Source: Pseudidiomarina sp. CB1
Lineage (GTDB): Bacteria > Pseudomonadota > Gammaproteobacteria > Enterobacterales > Alteromonadaceae
Reading direction: 5' to 3'
NCBI RefSeq assembly: GCF_024752025.1
Contig: NZ_JANTPU010000001.1
Span: forward strand, 496,001-560,000
DNA length: 64,000 nt
Every line of letters starts with the position of its first letter. Position 1 is the stretch's first letter. A program made the translations under genes and the position numbers. The notes under the pieces are model-generated. The model was not told where the DNA came from. It made no database searches and saw nothing but the letters and a program-made list of their open reading frames with translations. Positions 8,676 through 17,014 of this stretch are shown piece by piece.

Positions 8676-10502
8676 ATGTTTCGTTGGTTTGAAAACCGTT
8701 TAGATCCATTCCCGCCGATTACCGGTGAGCAACCGCCCAATTCGCTGATTGCTTTTTGCCGTTATTTCACGCGTGGTGCGTGGCCGTATATCTTTGCCAC
8801 TGGTGTGTTGATGACGTTGATCGCGCTCACCGAGGTATGGTTGTTCAGCTTTATTGGCAATATTGTTGATTGGCTGAGTGTCCAGTCACGCGAAACGTTT
8901 TTTACGGAGCAGAAGTGGTGGTTGATTGGTATGGCCGCTGTCGTGTTGTTGGGCTTGCCTCTGCTGGTTGTTTTGCATTCGTTAGTGACGTACCAGTCAT
9001 TGTTGGGTAACTATCCGATGCGGATACGCTGGTTGGTGCATAACTACCTACTGCGCCAGTCGCTGACGTTCTATCAAGATGAGTTTGCTGGAAGAATTGC
9101 TACTAAAGTTATGCAAACTGCGTTGGCTGTACGTGAGAGCGTCATCAAACTCTTTGATGTGCTGAACTACGTCAGTGTTTATTTTATTGGTACGGTGGTG
9201 ATTGTCGCGAGCGCAGACTGGCGTTTGGCCATGCCTTTGTTGGTGTGGCTGGGTTGTTACCTCGTGTTATTGCGCTACTTTGTGCCACGTTTAGGGCAAG
9301 TTGCGACGCGTCAAGCTGATGCGCGGTCGGTCATGACTGGACGTGTAGTCGATAGCTACACCAATATTCAAACGGTGAAACTCTTCTCTCATGCGCAACG
9401 AGAAAGTGCTTTTGCGCGTGAAGGAATGGAACAATTTCTTGGTACAGTGCATCAACAAATGCGCTTGGTTACCAAGCTCTATACCTGTCTCTATTTACTT
9501 AACTCACTGTTACTGTTTTCAGTAGCGGCATTAGCGATATGGCTATGGCTCGGGGCATTGATAAGTGTCGGTGCTATCGCCGTAGCGTTGAGCTTGGTGT
9601 TGCGATTGTGGGGCATGAGCCAATGGATTATGTGGGAAGTATCGGCCTTGTTTGAGAACCTCGGTACGGTGCAAGATGGCATCAAAACAATAGCAGTGCC
9701 ACAACGCATTACCGATGCACCTTCGGCAAAAGCGCTTGAGGTGCCTCGCGGTGAAGTTGAATTTGTGCATGTAAATTTTGACTACACTGATGACAAGCCC
9801 GTTTTACGGGATTTGAACCTACATATCAAAGCCGGTGAAAAAATTGGCTTAGTGGGACGCTCGGGCGCTGGAAAGTCAACTTTGGTCAACTTATTGCTGC
9901 GCTTTTACGAAGTGAATGATGGGCAAATTTTGATCGACGGACAAAATATTGCGCAGGTTACGCAAGACAGTTTACGCGAGCACATTGGCATGGTGACTCA
10001 GGATACTTCGCTGCTACACCGCTCCGTGCGCGGAAATATTGCCTATGGCCGTCCCGATGCTACGGACGCTGAAGTTGTGCAAGCAGCGGCGCGCGCGGAG
10101 GCAACTGATTTTATTGCCGACCTTGAGGATTCGCACGGGCGCCGCGGTTACGACGCTCACGTTGGCGAACGCGGGGTGAAACTATCAGGTGGCCAACGGC
10201 AACGTATCGCGATAGCGCGGGTGATGTTGAAAGATGCCCCTTTGTTAATTTTAGACGAAGCGACATCAGCCCTTGATTCCGAAGTCGAAGCCGCGATTCA
10301 GGAAAACCTCTACCGGCTTATGGAGGGTAAGACCGTTATTGCAATTGCCCACCGTTTGTCGACCATCGCCGCAATGGATCGTTTAATCGTGATGGACGAA
10401 GGACGAATTATCGAGCAAGGCACTCATGCCGAGTTACTTGCGCAGAATGGACTATACGCCAGTTTATGGGCGCGTCAATCAGGCGGTTTTATCGCGGATT
10501 AA
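8676..10502 (+). CDS. ABC exporter with fused permease and ATPase (ABCB/MsbA-like half-transporter)
   Basis: 608 aa, probably a homodimeric exporter. The N-terminal half has six hydrophobic segments. The C-terminal nucleotide-binding domain has Walker A GRSGAGKST (about residue 393), a Q-loop, the signature LSGGQRQRIA (about 503), Walker B LLILDEATSALDSE (about 523) and H-loop IAHRLST (about 557). An AAGGA site lies just upstream of the ATG. It is divergent from the cstA operon and monocistronic. Close MsbA identity is not claimed; the N-terminus fits generic multidrug or lipid half-transporters. Substrate unknown. Confidence 0.88.
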   Translation: MFRWFENRLDPFPPITGEQPPNSLIAFCRYFTRGAWPYIFATGVLMTLIALTEVWLFSFIGNIVDWLSVQSRETFFTEQKWWLIGMAAVVLLGLPLLVVLHSLVTYQSLLGNYPMRIRWLVHNYLLRQSLTFYQDEFAGRIATKVMQTALAVRESVIKLFDVLNYVSVYFIGTVVIVASADWRLAMPLLVWLGCYLVLLRYFVPRLGQVATRQADARSVMTGRVVDSYTNIQTVKLFSHAQRESAFAREGMEQFLGTVHQQMRLVTKLYTCLYLLNSLLLFSVAALAIWLWLGALISVGAIAVALSLVLRLWGMSQWIMWEVSALFENLGTVQDGIKTIAVPQRITDAPSAKALEVPRGEVEFVHVNFDYTDDKPVLRDLNLHIKAGEKIGLVGRSGAGKSTLVNLLLRFYEVNDGQILIDGQNIAQVTQDSLREHIGMVTQDTSLLHRSVRGNIAYGRPDATDAEVVQAAARAEATDFIADLEDSHGRRGYDAHVGERGVKLSGGQRQRIAIARVMLKDAPLLILDEATSALDSEVEAAIQENLYRLMEGKTVIAIAHRLSTIAAMDRLIVMDEGRIIEQGTHAELLAQNGLYASLWARQSGGFIAD

Positions 10503-10575
10503 AAAAGTTGGAATAAAACTACACGCTACGCCGTCTTGATCATGAAAACCTGGTCACAGCTACTGAGCGAAACCT

Positions 10576-11094
10576 ATGACACAACCCGAATCGAATGCTC
10601 TACCACGCACGAAGATGCAGCAACGCTATCGTATGATTGCGCCTTATGTTGCCGGTGCACAGGTATTAGCGACGCAATTCATGCGGTGTCCGCAACGAGG
10701 AAAGGATATGGTTCAAGATGCGCTCGAAAAAGCGCTGCGAACGCAACACTTTCCGCTCAAAAGTAAAGCTAAACCATGGTTTTTGCAGGTGGTACGCCAT
10801 CGTTGCCTCGACGAGTTACGGCTATTGCAACGTCACACCGACGATTCAGTATTAACCGAGCTTGCGACGCAAACGCACGACTCACTGCCGTTCGTTGCGC
10901 AGAATTTAGTGCAAGAAGCATTGGCGAGATTATCACCAGAACAGCGTGATTTGCTTGTTCTCCGTGAGTTCAACGATTGTAGCTATGCTGATATTGCTAC
11001 GATCGTTGGTATCCCAGAGGGCACCGTGATGTCACGCCTGCATCGGGCACGTATGGCAATGCGGCAGGCATTGCAACAACTTGGAGAGCGTTGA
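10576..11094 (+). CDS. ECF-type RNA polymerase sigma factor
   Basis: 172 aa sigma-70-family factor of the extracytoplasmic-function group. Region 2 spans about residues 15-80 (DMVQDALEKAL, PWFLQVVRHRCLDELR). Region 4 spans about 115-165 with the helix-turn-helix phrase SYADIATIVGIPEGTVMSRLHRAR. Regions 1 and 3 are absent, as expected for ECF factors. The stop overlaps the anti-sigma start (TGATG), a standard arrangement for a sigma/anti-sigma pair and likely autoregulated. The inducing signal is not readable. Confidence 0.9.
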   Translation: MTQPESNALPRTKMQQRYRMIAPYVAGAQVLATQFMRCPQRGKDMVQDALEKALRTQHFPLKSKAKPWFLQVVRHRCLDELRLLQRHTDDSVLTELATQTHDSLPFVAQNLVQEALARLSPEQRDLLVLREFNDCSYADIATIVGIPEGTVMSRLHRARMAMRQALQQLGER

Positions 11095-11525
11095 TGACAC
11101 AGCAAGAACAACCTTGTCAAATCATAGAGCCGTTAATTAGTGGCGCACTTGATAATGAGCTCACGCAGCAACAGCGGCAGCAACTGCATCTGCATTTAGC
11201 TTCGTGTGAAGCTTGCGCAAATTTGTATCGTGAACTGGCCGAACAACGCGGTGCCGTGAAACTTGGTGTACAGACAAACGACGTGTTGAACGAATCACCG
11301 AGTACGCGTTTTTGGAATGCAATAGGTTGGTCATTATTAGTGCTTGGCCTCATTCCACTGGTCATTTACGCTATCTATGAGTTTAGCCAAGACACCAGTA
11401 TTCCATGGTGGGTTAAGTTAACCATCGGAACTACAACGCTGGGGCTTATTCTACTCTTTATTAATGTGTTACGGCAACGCATGCAAGCGGCCAAGTCTGA
11501 CCCTTACAAGAAGGTAAACTTATGA
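11094..11525 (+). CDS. Membrane anti-sigma factor with ZAS-type zinc-finger domain
   Basis: About 143 aa. The N-terminal anti-sigma domain carries the zinc motif His-x3-Cys-x2-Cys (HLASCEACANLY, about residues 31-38). Two hydrophobic segments follow (about 78-95 and 103-122). The ATG at 11094 is preferred over the upstream in-frame TTG at 11091 because it gives a 1-nt overlap with the sigma gene. It should bind and hold the ECF factor at the membrane until a signal releases it. It overlaps the next gene by ATGA. Confidence 0.87.
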   Translation: MTQQEQPCQIIEPLISGALDNELTQQQRQQLHLHLASCEACANLYRELAEQRGAVKLGVQTNDVLNESPSTRFWNAIGWSLLVLGLIPLVIYAIYEFSQDTSIPWWVKLTIGTTTLGLILLFINVLRQRMQAAKSDPYKKVNL

Positions 11526-11863
11526 AACATATACCAATTGTTACGACCGAAACGATTGCTGGGAAAGCAATTACTGAGCAGTTAGGTATTGTCCGCGGTA
11601 ACACTATACGGGCACGCCATGTAGGGCGGGATATACTTGCTGCCTTGCGGAATCTGGTTGGCGGCGAAATTAGTGATTACACCAAACTTATGGCTGAGAG
11701 TCGCGAGCAAGCCTTAGATCGCATGCAAACAGAAGCTCTTGAGCTAGGTGCAGATGCAGTGGTAAGTGTACGTTTCACCACATCTATGCTCGCTCATGGC
11801 GCCGCAGAGCTCTTAGTTTATGGGACTGCAGTAAAATTAACTGCTGATAACTCAAGCAACTAG
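11522..11863 (+). CDS. YbjQ/UPF0145 family protein
   Basis: 113 aa cytosolic protein of the YbjQ (heavy-metal-binding-like, UPF0145) family. Typical phrases are IVTTETIAGKAI, the central RDILAALRNLVGGEISDYTKLM, EARxxAL-like REQALDRMQTEALELGADAVVSVRF, and a C-terminal LVYGTAVKL. Family members form pentamers and their function is unsettled. It is translationally coupled to the anti-sigma factor by an ATGA overlap, an unusual partner for YbjQ, and so likely belongs to the same stress regulon. Confidence 0.87.
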   Translation: MKHIPIVTTETIAGKAITEQLGIVRGNTIRARHVGRDILAALRNLVGGEISDYTKLMAESREQALDRMQTEALELGADAVVSVRFTTSMLAHGAAELLVYGTAVKLTADNSSN

Positions 11864-11937
11864 CAATTAGTCACTGTATCTTTACGTGAACTTTACGGAC
11901 AGGTTTGCGATTTTTACTTACTCTGCTAATACTTGAA

Positions 11938-11980
11938 CAGATGTAATCGCACCGCGAAGGGCGTGGTGCGGCTACATCTG
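11938..11980. repeat. 43-nt two-tier inverted repeat (hairpin) without a T-tract
   Basis: Outer arms CAGATGTA (11938-11945) and TACATCTG (11973-11980) pair perfectly, as do inner arms CGCACC (11948-11953) and GGTGCG (11965-11970). They are separated by a 2-nt internal mismatch, and the loop is 11 nt. No run of T follows on either side, so it is not an ordinary intrinsic terminator. It lies between ybjQ and the next small gene. Confidence 0.7.
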
Positions 11981-12001
11981 CAAAGAACGTGGAGTGTACT
12001 C

Positions 12002-12241
12002 ATGATGCGTAAATTGCTGATTTTAGCTATTTTCGCTGCAGCCTTTTATCAGTATTACTATGGCTTTGGCGCACATTTGATGCCAGACATCGATCTAGGT
12101 GAAGTCGCTGGCGATCTTAAACGCAAGGCTGTCGAAAAGCGCGACCCGACCTTACTTACCTTGGAATGTCCTGCAGGAACTTATGTAGCGGTGGATGAAA
12201 CACTGCAAACTGCAAACTGCCAACCGCGTTCTCGTTTGTAA
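12002..12241 (+). CDS. Hypothetical small exported or membrane-anchored protein
   Basis: 79 aa, not recognised. Two adjacent ATGs (12002, 12005) follow a GGAG ribosome site at about 11991; an in-frame start further upstream would run through the hairpin and is not credible. The N-terminus is hydrophobic (LLILAIFAAAFYQYYYGF), acting as signal or anchor. The remainder has two Cys (LECPAGTY, TANCQPR) that could form a disulfide outside the cytoplasm. Confidence 0.6.
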   Translation: MMRKLLILAIFAAAFYQYYYGFGAHLMPDIDLGEVAGDLKRKAVEKRDPTLLTLECPAGTYVAVDETLQTANCQPRSRL

Positions 12242-12288
12242 GTAGCCGTTAACGACGCTTTACCTTCACTCAGCGCTCCAGTATCTTA

Positions 12289-12326
12289 AGCCTTCCAGCA
12301 TCACTTTGTTTCAGGCGGGGAAGGCT
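12289..12326 (+). promoter_or_regulatory. Possible Shine-Dalgarno-sequestering hairpin before a TTG start
   Basis: AGCCTTCC (12289-12296) is perfectly complementary to GGAAGGCT (12319-12326), with a 22-nt loop. The right arm contains most of the ribosome site GGGGAAGG (12317-12324) used by the TTG start at 12331. Folding would hide the site, so translation could be conditional. Regulatory use is inference. Confidence 0.5.
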
Positions 12327-12330
12327 ACCC

Positions 12331-13617
12331 TTGGATTTAAGTCGTTTTGAACAGTTCTGGCTTGCTGAGCATCAGCGTTTGCGTGATGTGCGTGATCCGT
12401 TGTTACAGCAACAGCAACTCAAGCTTAGTGAAATCCGGGCACACGAGCCCCAAAACCAACTTATTGAACGTGCGGTGGGCTTAAGTGAACGTCAAGGCTT
12501 GCTGAATCAGTTAAGGCATTGGCAGCACTTGCGACGTCTGTTGACGTTGCTGCTAGGTGTGCTTGCCGTCGTTATTGGTATTGGTGTCAGTCAAACTATT
12601 CTGAGCCAACCACAGCCGCTATCATTACTCTTCGCGATCAATATCTTACTTTTACCAAACCTATTAATGTTGTTGTTTTGGTTAGCTTTTACACTGCGCA
12701 AACCAAGACCAAGCGGGATAACTGGTGTGGCTTATTCACTGTTGACTTTGTTACAACGCAAACGTGGAGAAAGTGCGCTTGAACAGAGTTGGTTAGAGCA
12801 CGTGCAGCAGCAGCGACTTTTACAACCATTGATGGCGGTCGCGACACATGGCTTTTGGCTGCTAATCGCAATATCTTCGTGGCTAACATTGTTGCTCTAC
12901 CTAAGTTTTAACGACTATAGCTTTCAATGGGCGACGACAATCCTGAATGCTGAGCAGGTCGCGTCGATTGCGCATGCCATTAACATTTTGCCGCAGTTTT
13001 TATTCTCTGTACAAGTGCCAGCCATAACTGACAGTGCGACAAATACCACAATTGCTGCACAAGCAGGGCGTTGGCTAACGTTTTGCTTGCTGACCTACGG
13101 TGTTTTACCAAGAGCGCTTGCTGCGTTGCTCGCTGTTGGCTTGTTTTACCGACGCACCATTGCAATGAAACTTGATCTGCAAGCCGAGGGTTACAACGCT
13201 GTGGTGAATGCATTGGGCCAATCGCGACAACAAACGAACACTGTCGATGCTGATACCGACAGTGATACTGCAATACAGTTTCGTTATGCGGACCAAGGCC
13301 GTGGTAGCTATTTGCTAACGTTAGACTATGAGGCTGAACCCGAGTACACGACAAACGCCGAACAGCTAGGGCTGGTTGCAACCTATGCAGAGAAACAGCG
13401 GATGCTGCAACGTTTAAGCGCGAACCCAAGTGCGCACCTACAGGTAAGAGTTGCAGCTCAATTAACGCCGGATCGAAGTAGTATCCAATACTTAGCGGCG
13501 CTCGCCAAAACGACTCAACAGCTGACTGTGGTGCTTGTCTGTGGTTCACAAGCAACTTACTTAGCGCAGTGGCAACAACAACTAAACCGTTATGGAGTTG
13601 CTTATGTCGTCGCTTAA
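12331..13617 (+). CDS. DUF2868-family membrane protein
   Basis: 428 aa, starting with TTG; a strong GGGGAAGG site 6 nt upstream and the absence of a nearby ATG decide the start. About four hydrophobic segments (70-90, 95-117, 165-190, 250-275) are followed by a soluble C-terminal domain (about 285-428). Size, topology and the overlap with a DUF3482 GTPase gene identify the DUF2868 family. These two families travel together in gammaproteobacteria and are of unknown function. It probably forms a membrane platform for the GTPase. Confidence 0.75.
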   Translation: MDLSRFEQFWLAEHQRLRDVRDPLLQQQQLKLSEIRAHEPQNQLIERAVGLSERQGLLNQLRHWQHLRRLLTLLLGVLAVVIGIGVSQTILSQPQPLSLLFAINILLLPNLLMLLFWLAFTLRKPRPSGITGVAYSLLTLLQRKRGESALEQSWLEHVQQQRLLQPLMAVATHGFWLLIAISSWLTLLLYLSFNDYSFQWATTILNAEQVASIAHAINILPQFLFSVQVPAITDSATNTTIAAQAGRWLTFCLLTYGVLPRALAALLAVGLFYRRTIAMKLDLQAEGYNAVVNALGQSRQQTNTVDADTDSDTAIQFRYADQGRGSYLLTLDYEAEPEYTTNAEQLGLVATYAEKQRMLQRLSANPSAHLQVRVAAQLTPDRSSIQYLAALAKTTQQLTVVLVCGSQATYLAQWQQQLNRYGVAYVVA

Positions 13618-14956
13618 GATTGCGGTGGTTGGACACACGAATGCTGGCAAAACCTCGCTATTACGTACGCTATTGCATTCGCGTCAATTCGGCGAGGTCG
13701 ATCAACGACCAAGCACTACGCGAAGTGTACTCGAGCAAGGTGTATGGTTAGAAGGGCAACAGCTTTTGGCCTTCTATGATACACCTGGGCTAGAGTCCGG
13801 ATCGGAACTTTTTAGTGAAGTTGAAGCCTTTGTCGAACAGTTTCGCCACGACGGGCCAGCACAGATTCGCGCCTTCCTCGCTAGCACTTTGGCGGGCGAC
13901 CGCTTCGCACAAGAAGCCAAAGTTTTGCGCCAATTATTACAGTCTGATGCCGCTTTTTATGTTATTGATTGTCGTGATCCTGTATTGCCAAAATATCAAG
14001 ATGAATTGCATTTATTGGCGCGTTGCGGAAAGCCCCTGATTCCAGTGCTTAATTACACTGCAGCGGCGGGGCAACAGGAAGAAGCATGGCGGCAGGCTTT
14101 GGCAAAGCTAAGCCTCCATGCAGTTGTTGCTTTCGATACAGTGACACCGCCCGAGGGTGGTGAGGCCTATTTACTGGAAAGTTTGGCGACCGTCGTGCCC
14201 TCAGCAGCGGGAGCATTGAAAAAACTCATCGCCTGGCGCAGCAAGGAACGTGAACAACGCCTGCATGGCGCATTGCATGCGGTTGCAGAATTATTGGTAG
14301 ATGTTGCAAGTTATCAAGAAGTTGTGCCGCAAAGTGCCCCAGAGCACGAGTTGCAAACGGCAATTGCACGTTTGCAACGGCGCATTCGTATGCGTGAGCA
14401 GGATACCGTACGTAGTATTTTGAATCGCTTCGCATTTTTACCAGAAGATGCGATAGCTGAGCAGCTTGATAGTGCATCTGGTGCATGGCAAGACGACCTG
14501 TTTGCGCCCGAAGTACTGAAAGCATGGGGTAAAGATGCCGGTTTTGGGATTGGTGCTGGAGCCGCTACGGGTGCCGGTATTGACCTGATGGTAGGTGGCA
14601 TGAGTTTAGGTGCCGCAACAGCATTAGGTGCGGCTGCTGGTGGGCTTTATCAGAGTTGGCGTCACTTAGGCGAGAAGTTGAAACAACGTTGGCGGGGGCA
14701 ACGTGAACTGCACGTTGATAACGCCACGCTCGCAACGCTTACCGGTCGTCAGTTGTATTTATTGCAACAGTTAGTACGGCGTGGTCATGCCGCTACGGAG
14801 ACCCTTACCATAGCGAAATCTCATCGTGTATCACGAGAACAGTTCAAGACTATAGAACGGTCCCTTGGCCCCATGTTGGCCCATACTCCGGACATTGATC
14901 GTCAGCGCGTGGTAACAGAACTTGCGGAAAAGCTAGAAGAGAATTGGTCGGCGTGA
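13604..14956 (+). CDS. DUF3482-family GTPase (Era/dynamin-like G domain)
   Basis: About 450 aa. The ATG at 13604 is preferred over 13592 because GGAG lies 6 nt before it. The N-terminal G domain has the P-loop GHTNAGKTS, a Thr-rich switch I (RPSTTRSV) and G3 DTPGLESG. The middle is helical and charged (RLQRRIRMREQ). A glycine-rich amphipathic stretch (about 305-345: GIGAGAATGAGIDLMVGG) may insert into membrane. The gene overlaps its DUF2868 partner by 14 nt. Its last 12 nt lie antisense to the 3' end of tRNA-Pro. The role is unknown; GTP binding is well supported. Confidence 0.85.
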   Translation: MSSLKIAVVGHTNAGKTSLLRTLLHSRQFGEVDQRPSTTRSVLEQGVWLEGQQLLAFYDTPGLESGSELFSEVEAFVEQFRHDGPAQIRAFLASTLAGDRFAQEAKVLRQLLQSDAAFYVIDCRDPVLPKYQDELHLLARCGKPLIPVLNYTAAAGQQEEAWRQALAKLSLHAVVAFDTVTPPEGGEAYLLESLATVVPSAAGALKKLIAWRSKEREQRLHGALHAVAELLVDVASYQEVVPQSAPEHELQTAIARLQRRIRMREQDTVRSILNRFAFLPEDAIAEQLDSASGAWQDDLFAPEVLKAWGKDAGFGIGAGAATGAGIDLMVGGMSLGAATALGAAAGGLYQSWRHLGEKLKQRWRGQRELHVDNATLATLTGRQLYLLQQLVRRGHAATETLTIAKSHRVSREQFKTIERSLGPMLAHTPDIDRQRVVTELAEKLEENWSA

Positions 14957-15021
14957 CTGGATTTGAACCAGCGACCCCTGACACCCCATGACAGTGCGCT
15001 ACCAAGCTGCGCTACACGCCG
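14945..15021 (-). tRNA. proL: tRNA-Pro (anticodon GGG)
   Basis: A 77-nt cloverleaf on the minus strand. Acceptor stem CGGCGTG/CACGCCG pairs fully, with discriminator A and an encoded CCA (14945-14947). The anticodon loop reads ATGGGGT, giving GGG. The T-arm is GCTGGTTCAAATCCAGT. The T-T mismatch in the anticodon stem matches my recollection of E. coli proL. Its 3' end overlaps, antisense, the last 12 nt of the DUF3482 GTPase gene. It follows yejM in the same direction, as in E. coli. Confidence 0.95.
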
Positions 15022-15033
15022 ACCGAGCCCGTT

Positions 15034-15061
15034 ATATTACTGCTTTTTTTTGATTTAACAA
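15034..15061 (-). promoter_or_regulatory. Promoter of tRNA-Pro
   Basis: On the minus strand TTGTTA (15056-15061), a 16-nt A-rich spacer, then TAATAT (15034-15039). A GC-rich discriminator (ACGGGCTCGG) precedes the tRNA 5' end at 15021, as expected for a growth-rate-controlled tRNA promoter. Confidence 0.6.
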
Positions 15062-15095
15062 GCCATCGTCGGTACGAACGGCGTCAAGTGGTTAT

Positions 15096-16700
15096 TTATT
15101 CGTCATTTTGTTGGCTAAAGCGTTGCAAATGCTTGATACCGTCGACCAACACTGGCGTAGCAGGGGCGACGTTCGGCATTTCCTCGAGTGTTTTGTTGGC
15201 AAAGCTACGCACGCGGCCATCAGTACTTATAACGGTTGTCGCGTCAACATCATACACCACAAGATCACGAGCAAAGCTCGTCATCACTGGGAACTCACGC
15301 TCCTGTGGGCGGAATAAATTTTTACCGGTTGCGAATGCTTCGACACCACCAGCACAATCCATATAGCGCTGAGTTAGTGTCGGTGTAATATCCGTAAGTA
15401 GTGCGATATCTTGCGCCGCAAAGGGAAGGTTTGTTGTGTGAAACAACGGTACTCGGACGTTCTGTAAGCTATACACTTCACGCGGAGTTTGCGTGCTCGT
15501 GTTATTCGTCAAAGCGGTAACAATCACTTGCTGGCCAGCCACTATCGCCTTTGCTAGCTGTTCAAGGGTCGTGTTATTTAATTCAGGCTGTAGCGAATAG
15601 GTTAGGGTATCGCGATAGCTTTCAATGGTTGGTTGACGCAAGTAGCTATCTATCCCAAATTGTTGCAGGTCTCCGCTTAACTCAATGCGAATTTGATAAT
15701 CTTTGAACTGGTTCCAGAAAGCAGGAACCTGTTGCTTAGCTGCCATAGGCTCGCTGTAAATATCAGCTAATCCGTAGAACAATTCGAAAACCCCGCCAGA
15801 CACACTGGTTTGTCCGACTAAAGGTGATGTGAAGCGCTCTAACTGTGGCAAAACTTCCAGTATGCGCTGTTGTTCACTAACCGTTAGCGAGTCAAAAACC
15901 ATGACAAGGGTATCTCGAGTTACACCCTGGCGAGCACACATGAGTTCCTGTGGTGGATAATTTAAGTCAATTCGAGCTGTTCCCTTAAGTAACCGATCGG
16001 TTGCTTGCGAACGCTCTTCGGCGAGCCAACCATGCTTACTCATTAGCGTCTGTGCTGTGGTTGGATAAGACAGCGGAAACAAATCGTCTTGCTTGGTGAT
16101 CGGCGTATAAAACACCGCATCAGCCCATATATGGATGCTGTGGCTGGCCAAAAAGCACAGCACGAACACTGCGCTAAACGCAGCTCCCCAATGCTTCTCG
16201 CGTAAACGTTCCAAACGCTTCCAAGCTATGTTTGCTAAAGCTAACTCGAAGACCAGCAAGACCACAAAGACAAGTAACATACCTAGCAGTAGGACAAAGC
16301 TAGCGCCAGCAAAGGCGGTTTCAGCATCTAACGCCAACTGTGATAAGGAATAGGTATTTAAGTGGTAGCCGTATTGACGGAAAAACAAGGCATCCGCAAC
16401 CAATGCTATGAGTCCAAATGCTGCGACAAGGGTAGCCACGCCCTTGAGGAATCGCGAAAAGGGCACGATCAAACAAAACGGAAAGATTAAAATAATGAAA
16501 GTAATAAACGGCAAGAACGCAAAGTGGCCGAGCCAACTAATGAGCATGTAAAAACCACCGAGCAAGGTGGACGGGGTATCAGCGGCTTCAATATAGAGCG
16601 TGCCAATGGCGAGCGCTAAAATGATATTGAAGAAGGTGAACCAGTGTCCCCAACTGATCAGTCGAGCAATTTTGTCACGGCGCTGTTTGCGTTGTCTCAT
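15096..16700 (-). CDS. yejM: YejM/LapC-like inner-membrane protein (DUF3413 plus alkaline-phosphatase-fold domain)
   Basis: 534 aa. The N-terminal half holds five hydrophobic segments and the DUF3413 region (LISWGHWFTFFNIILA). The C-terminal periplasmic domain has the sulfatase/alkaline-phosphatase fold with DSLTVSEQQRI and GGVFELFYGLADIY. In E. coli, YejM (PbgA/LapC) senses LPS and controls LpxC turnover through LapB rather than acting as an enzyme. Order yejL-yejM-tRNA-Pro, divergent from yejK, matches E. coli and supports orthology. It is about 50 aa shorter than the E. coli protein. Confidence 0.88.
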   Translation of the reverse strand: MRQRKQRRDKIARLISWGHWFTFFNIILALAIGTLYIEAADTPSTLLGGFYMLISWLGHFAFLPFITFIILIFPFCLIVPFSRFLKGVATLVAAFGLIALVADALFFRQYGYHLNTYSLSQLALDAETAFAGASFVLLLGMLLVFVVLLVFELALANIAWKRLERLREKHWGAAFSAVFVLCFLASHSIHIWADAVFYTPITKQDDLFPLSYPTTAQTLMSKHGWLAEERSQATDRLLKGTARIDLNYPPQELMCARQGVTRDTLVMVFDSLTVSEQQRILEVLPQLERFTSPLVGQTSVSGGVFELFYGLADIYSEPMAAKQQVPAFWNQFKDYQIRIELSGDLQQFGIDSYLRQPTIESYRDTLTYSLQPELNNTTLEQLAKAIVAGQQVIVTALTNNTSTQTPREVYSLQNVRVPLFHTTNLPFAAQDIALLTDITPTLTQRYMDCAGGVEAFATGKNLFRPQEREFPVMTSFARDLVVYDVDATTVISTDGRVRSFANKTLEEMPNVAPATPVLVDGIKHLQRFSQQNDE

Positions 16701-16717
16701 GCGTGCCCTAAAAAATC

Positions 16718-16933
16718 TTATTTATGCAACGATTGTAGCAGGACTTTACCAAATTGTTCAGCTACTTGCTGAGCGCGCTGTGGATCATAGTGTTGCGACA
16801 AGATATGCGTAACGGCATTGCCAAGCGTCATCAGTGCAAGGTCCACTGGCACGTTTTCTTTGTGCAGCGTCTCCAGCACATCATTGAGAAGTTTTTCTTG
16901 CTGGGCGGCGTCATATTTTGACACGATTGGCAT
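16718..16933 (-). CDS. yejL: YejL family protein (UPF0352)
   Basis: 71 aa, all-helical. The sequence follows the YejL pattern: opening MPIVSKYDAAQQEKLLNDV, then ALMTLGNAVTHIL and a closing AEQFGKVLLQSL. Function unknown. It sits 17 nt upstream of yejM on the same strand and divergent from yejK (ndpA), the standard arrangement. Confidence 0.92.
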   Translation of the reverse strand: MPIVSKYDAAQQEKLLNDVLETLHKENVPVDLALMTLGNAVTHILSQHYDPQRAQQVAEQFGKVLLQSLHK

Positions 16934-17014
16934 CGATTTTTTTCCTTACATGTTAGAATGCCGGCAATCTTATCACAGGCGCAACCATTTGCAGTAAGAA
17001 AGGAATGCAGCACC

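Noticed and set aside
10536-10766. 76-aa frame starting before the sigma factor
   Set aside because: Out of frame with and overlapping the clear ECF sigma gene.
11938-11980. Intrinsic terminator after ybjQ
   Set aside because: Strong stem but no T-tract on either strand, so listed as an unexplained inverted repeat instead.
12980-13636. 218-aa minus-strand frame
   Set aside because: Lies antisense to the DUF2868 gene; composition (His/Gln/Leu) is that of a reverse-strand shadow.
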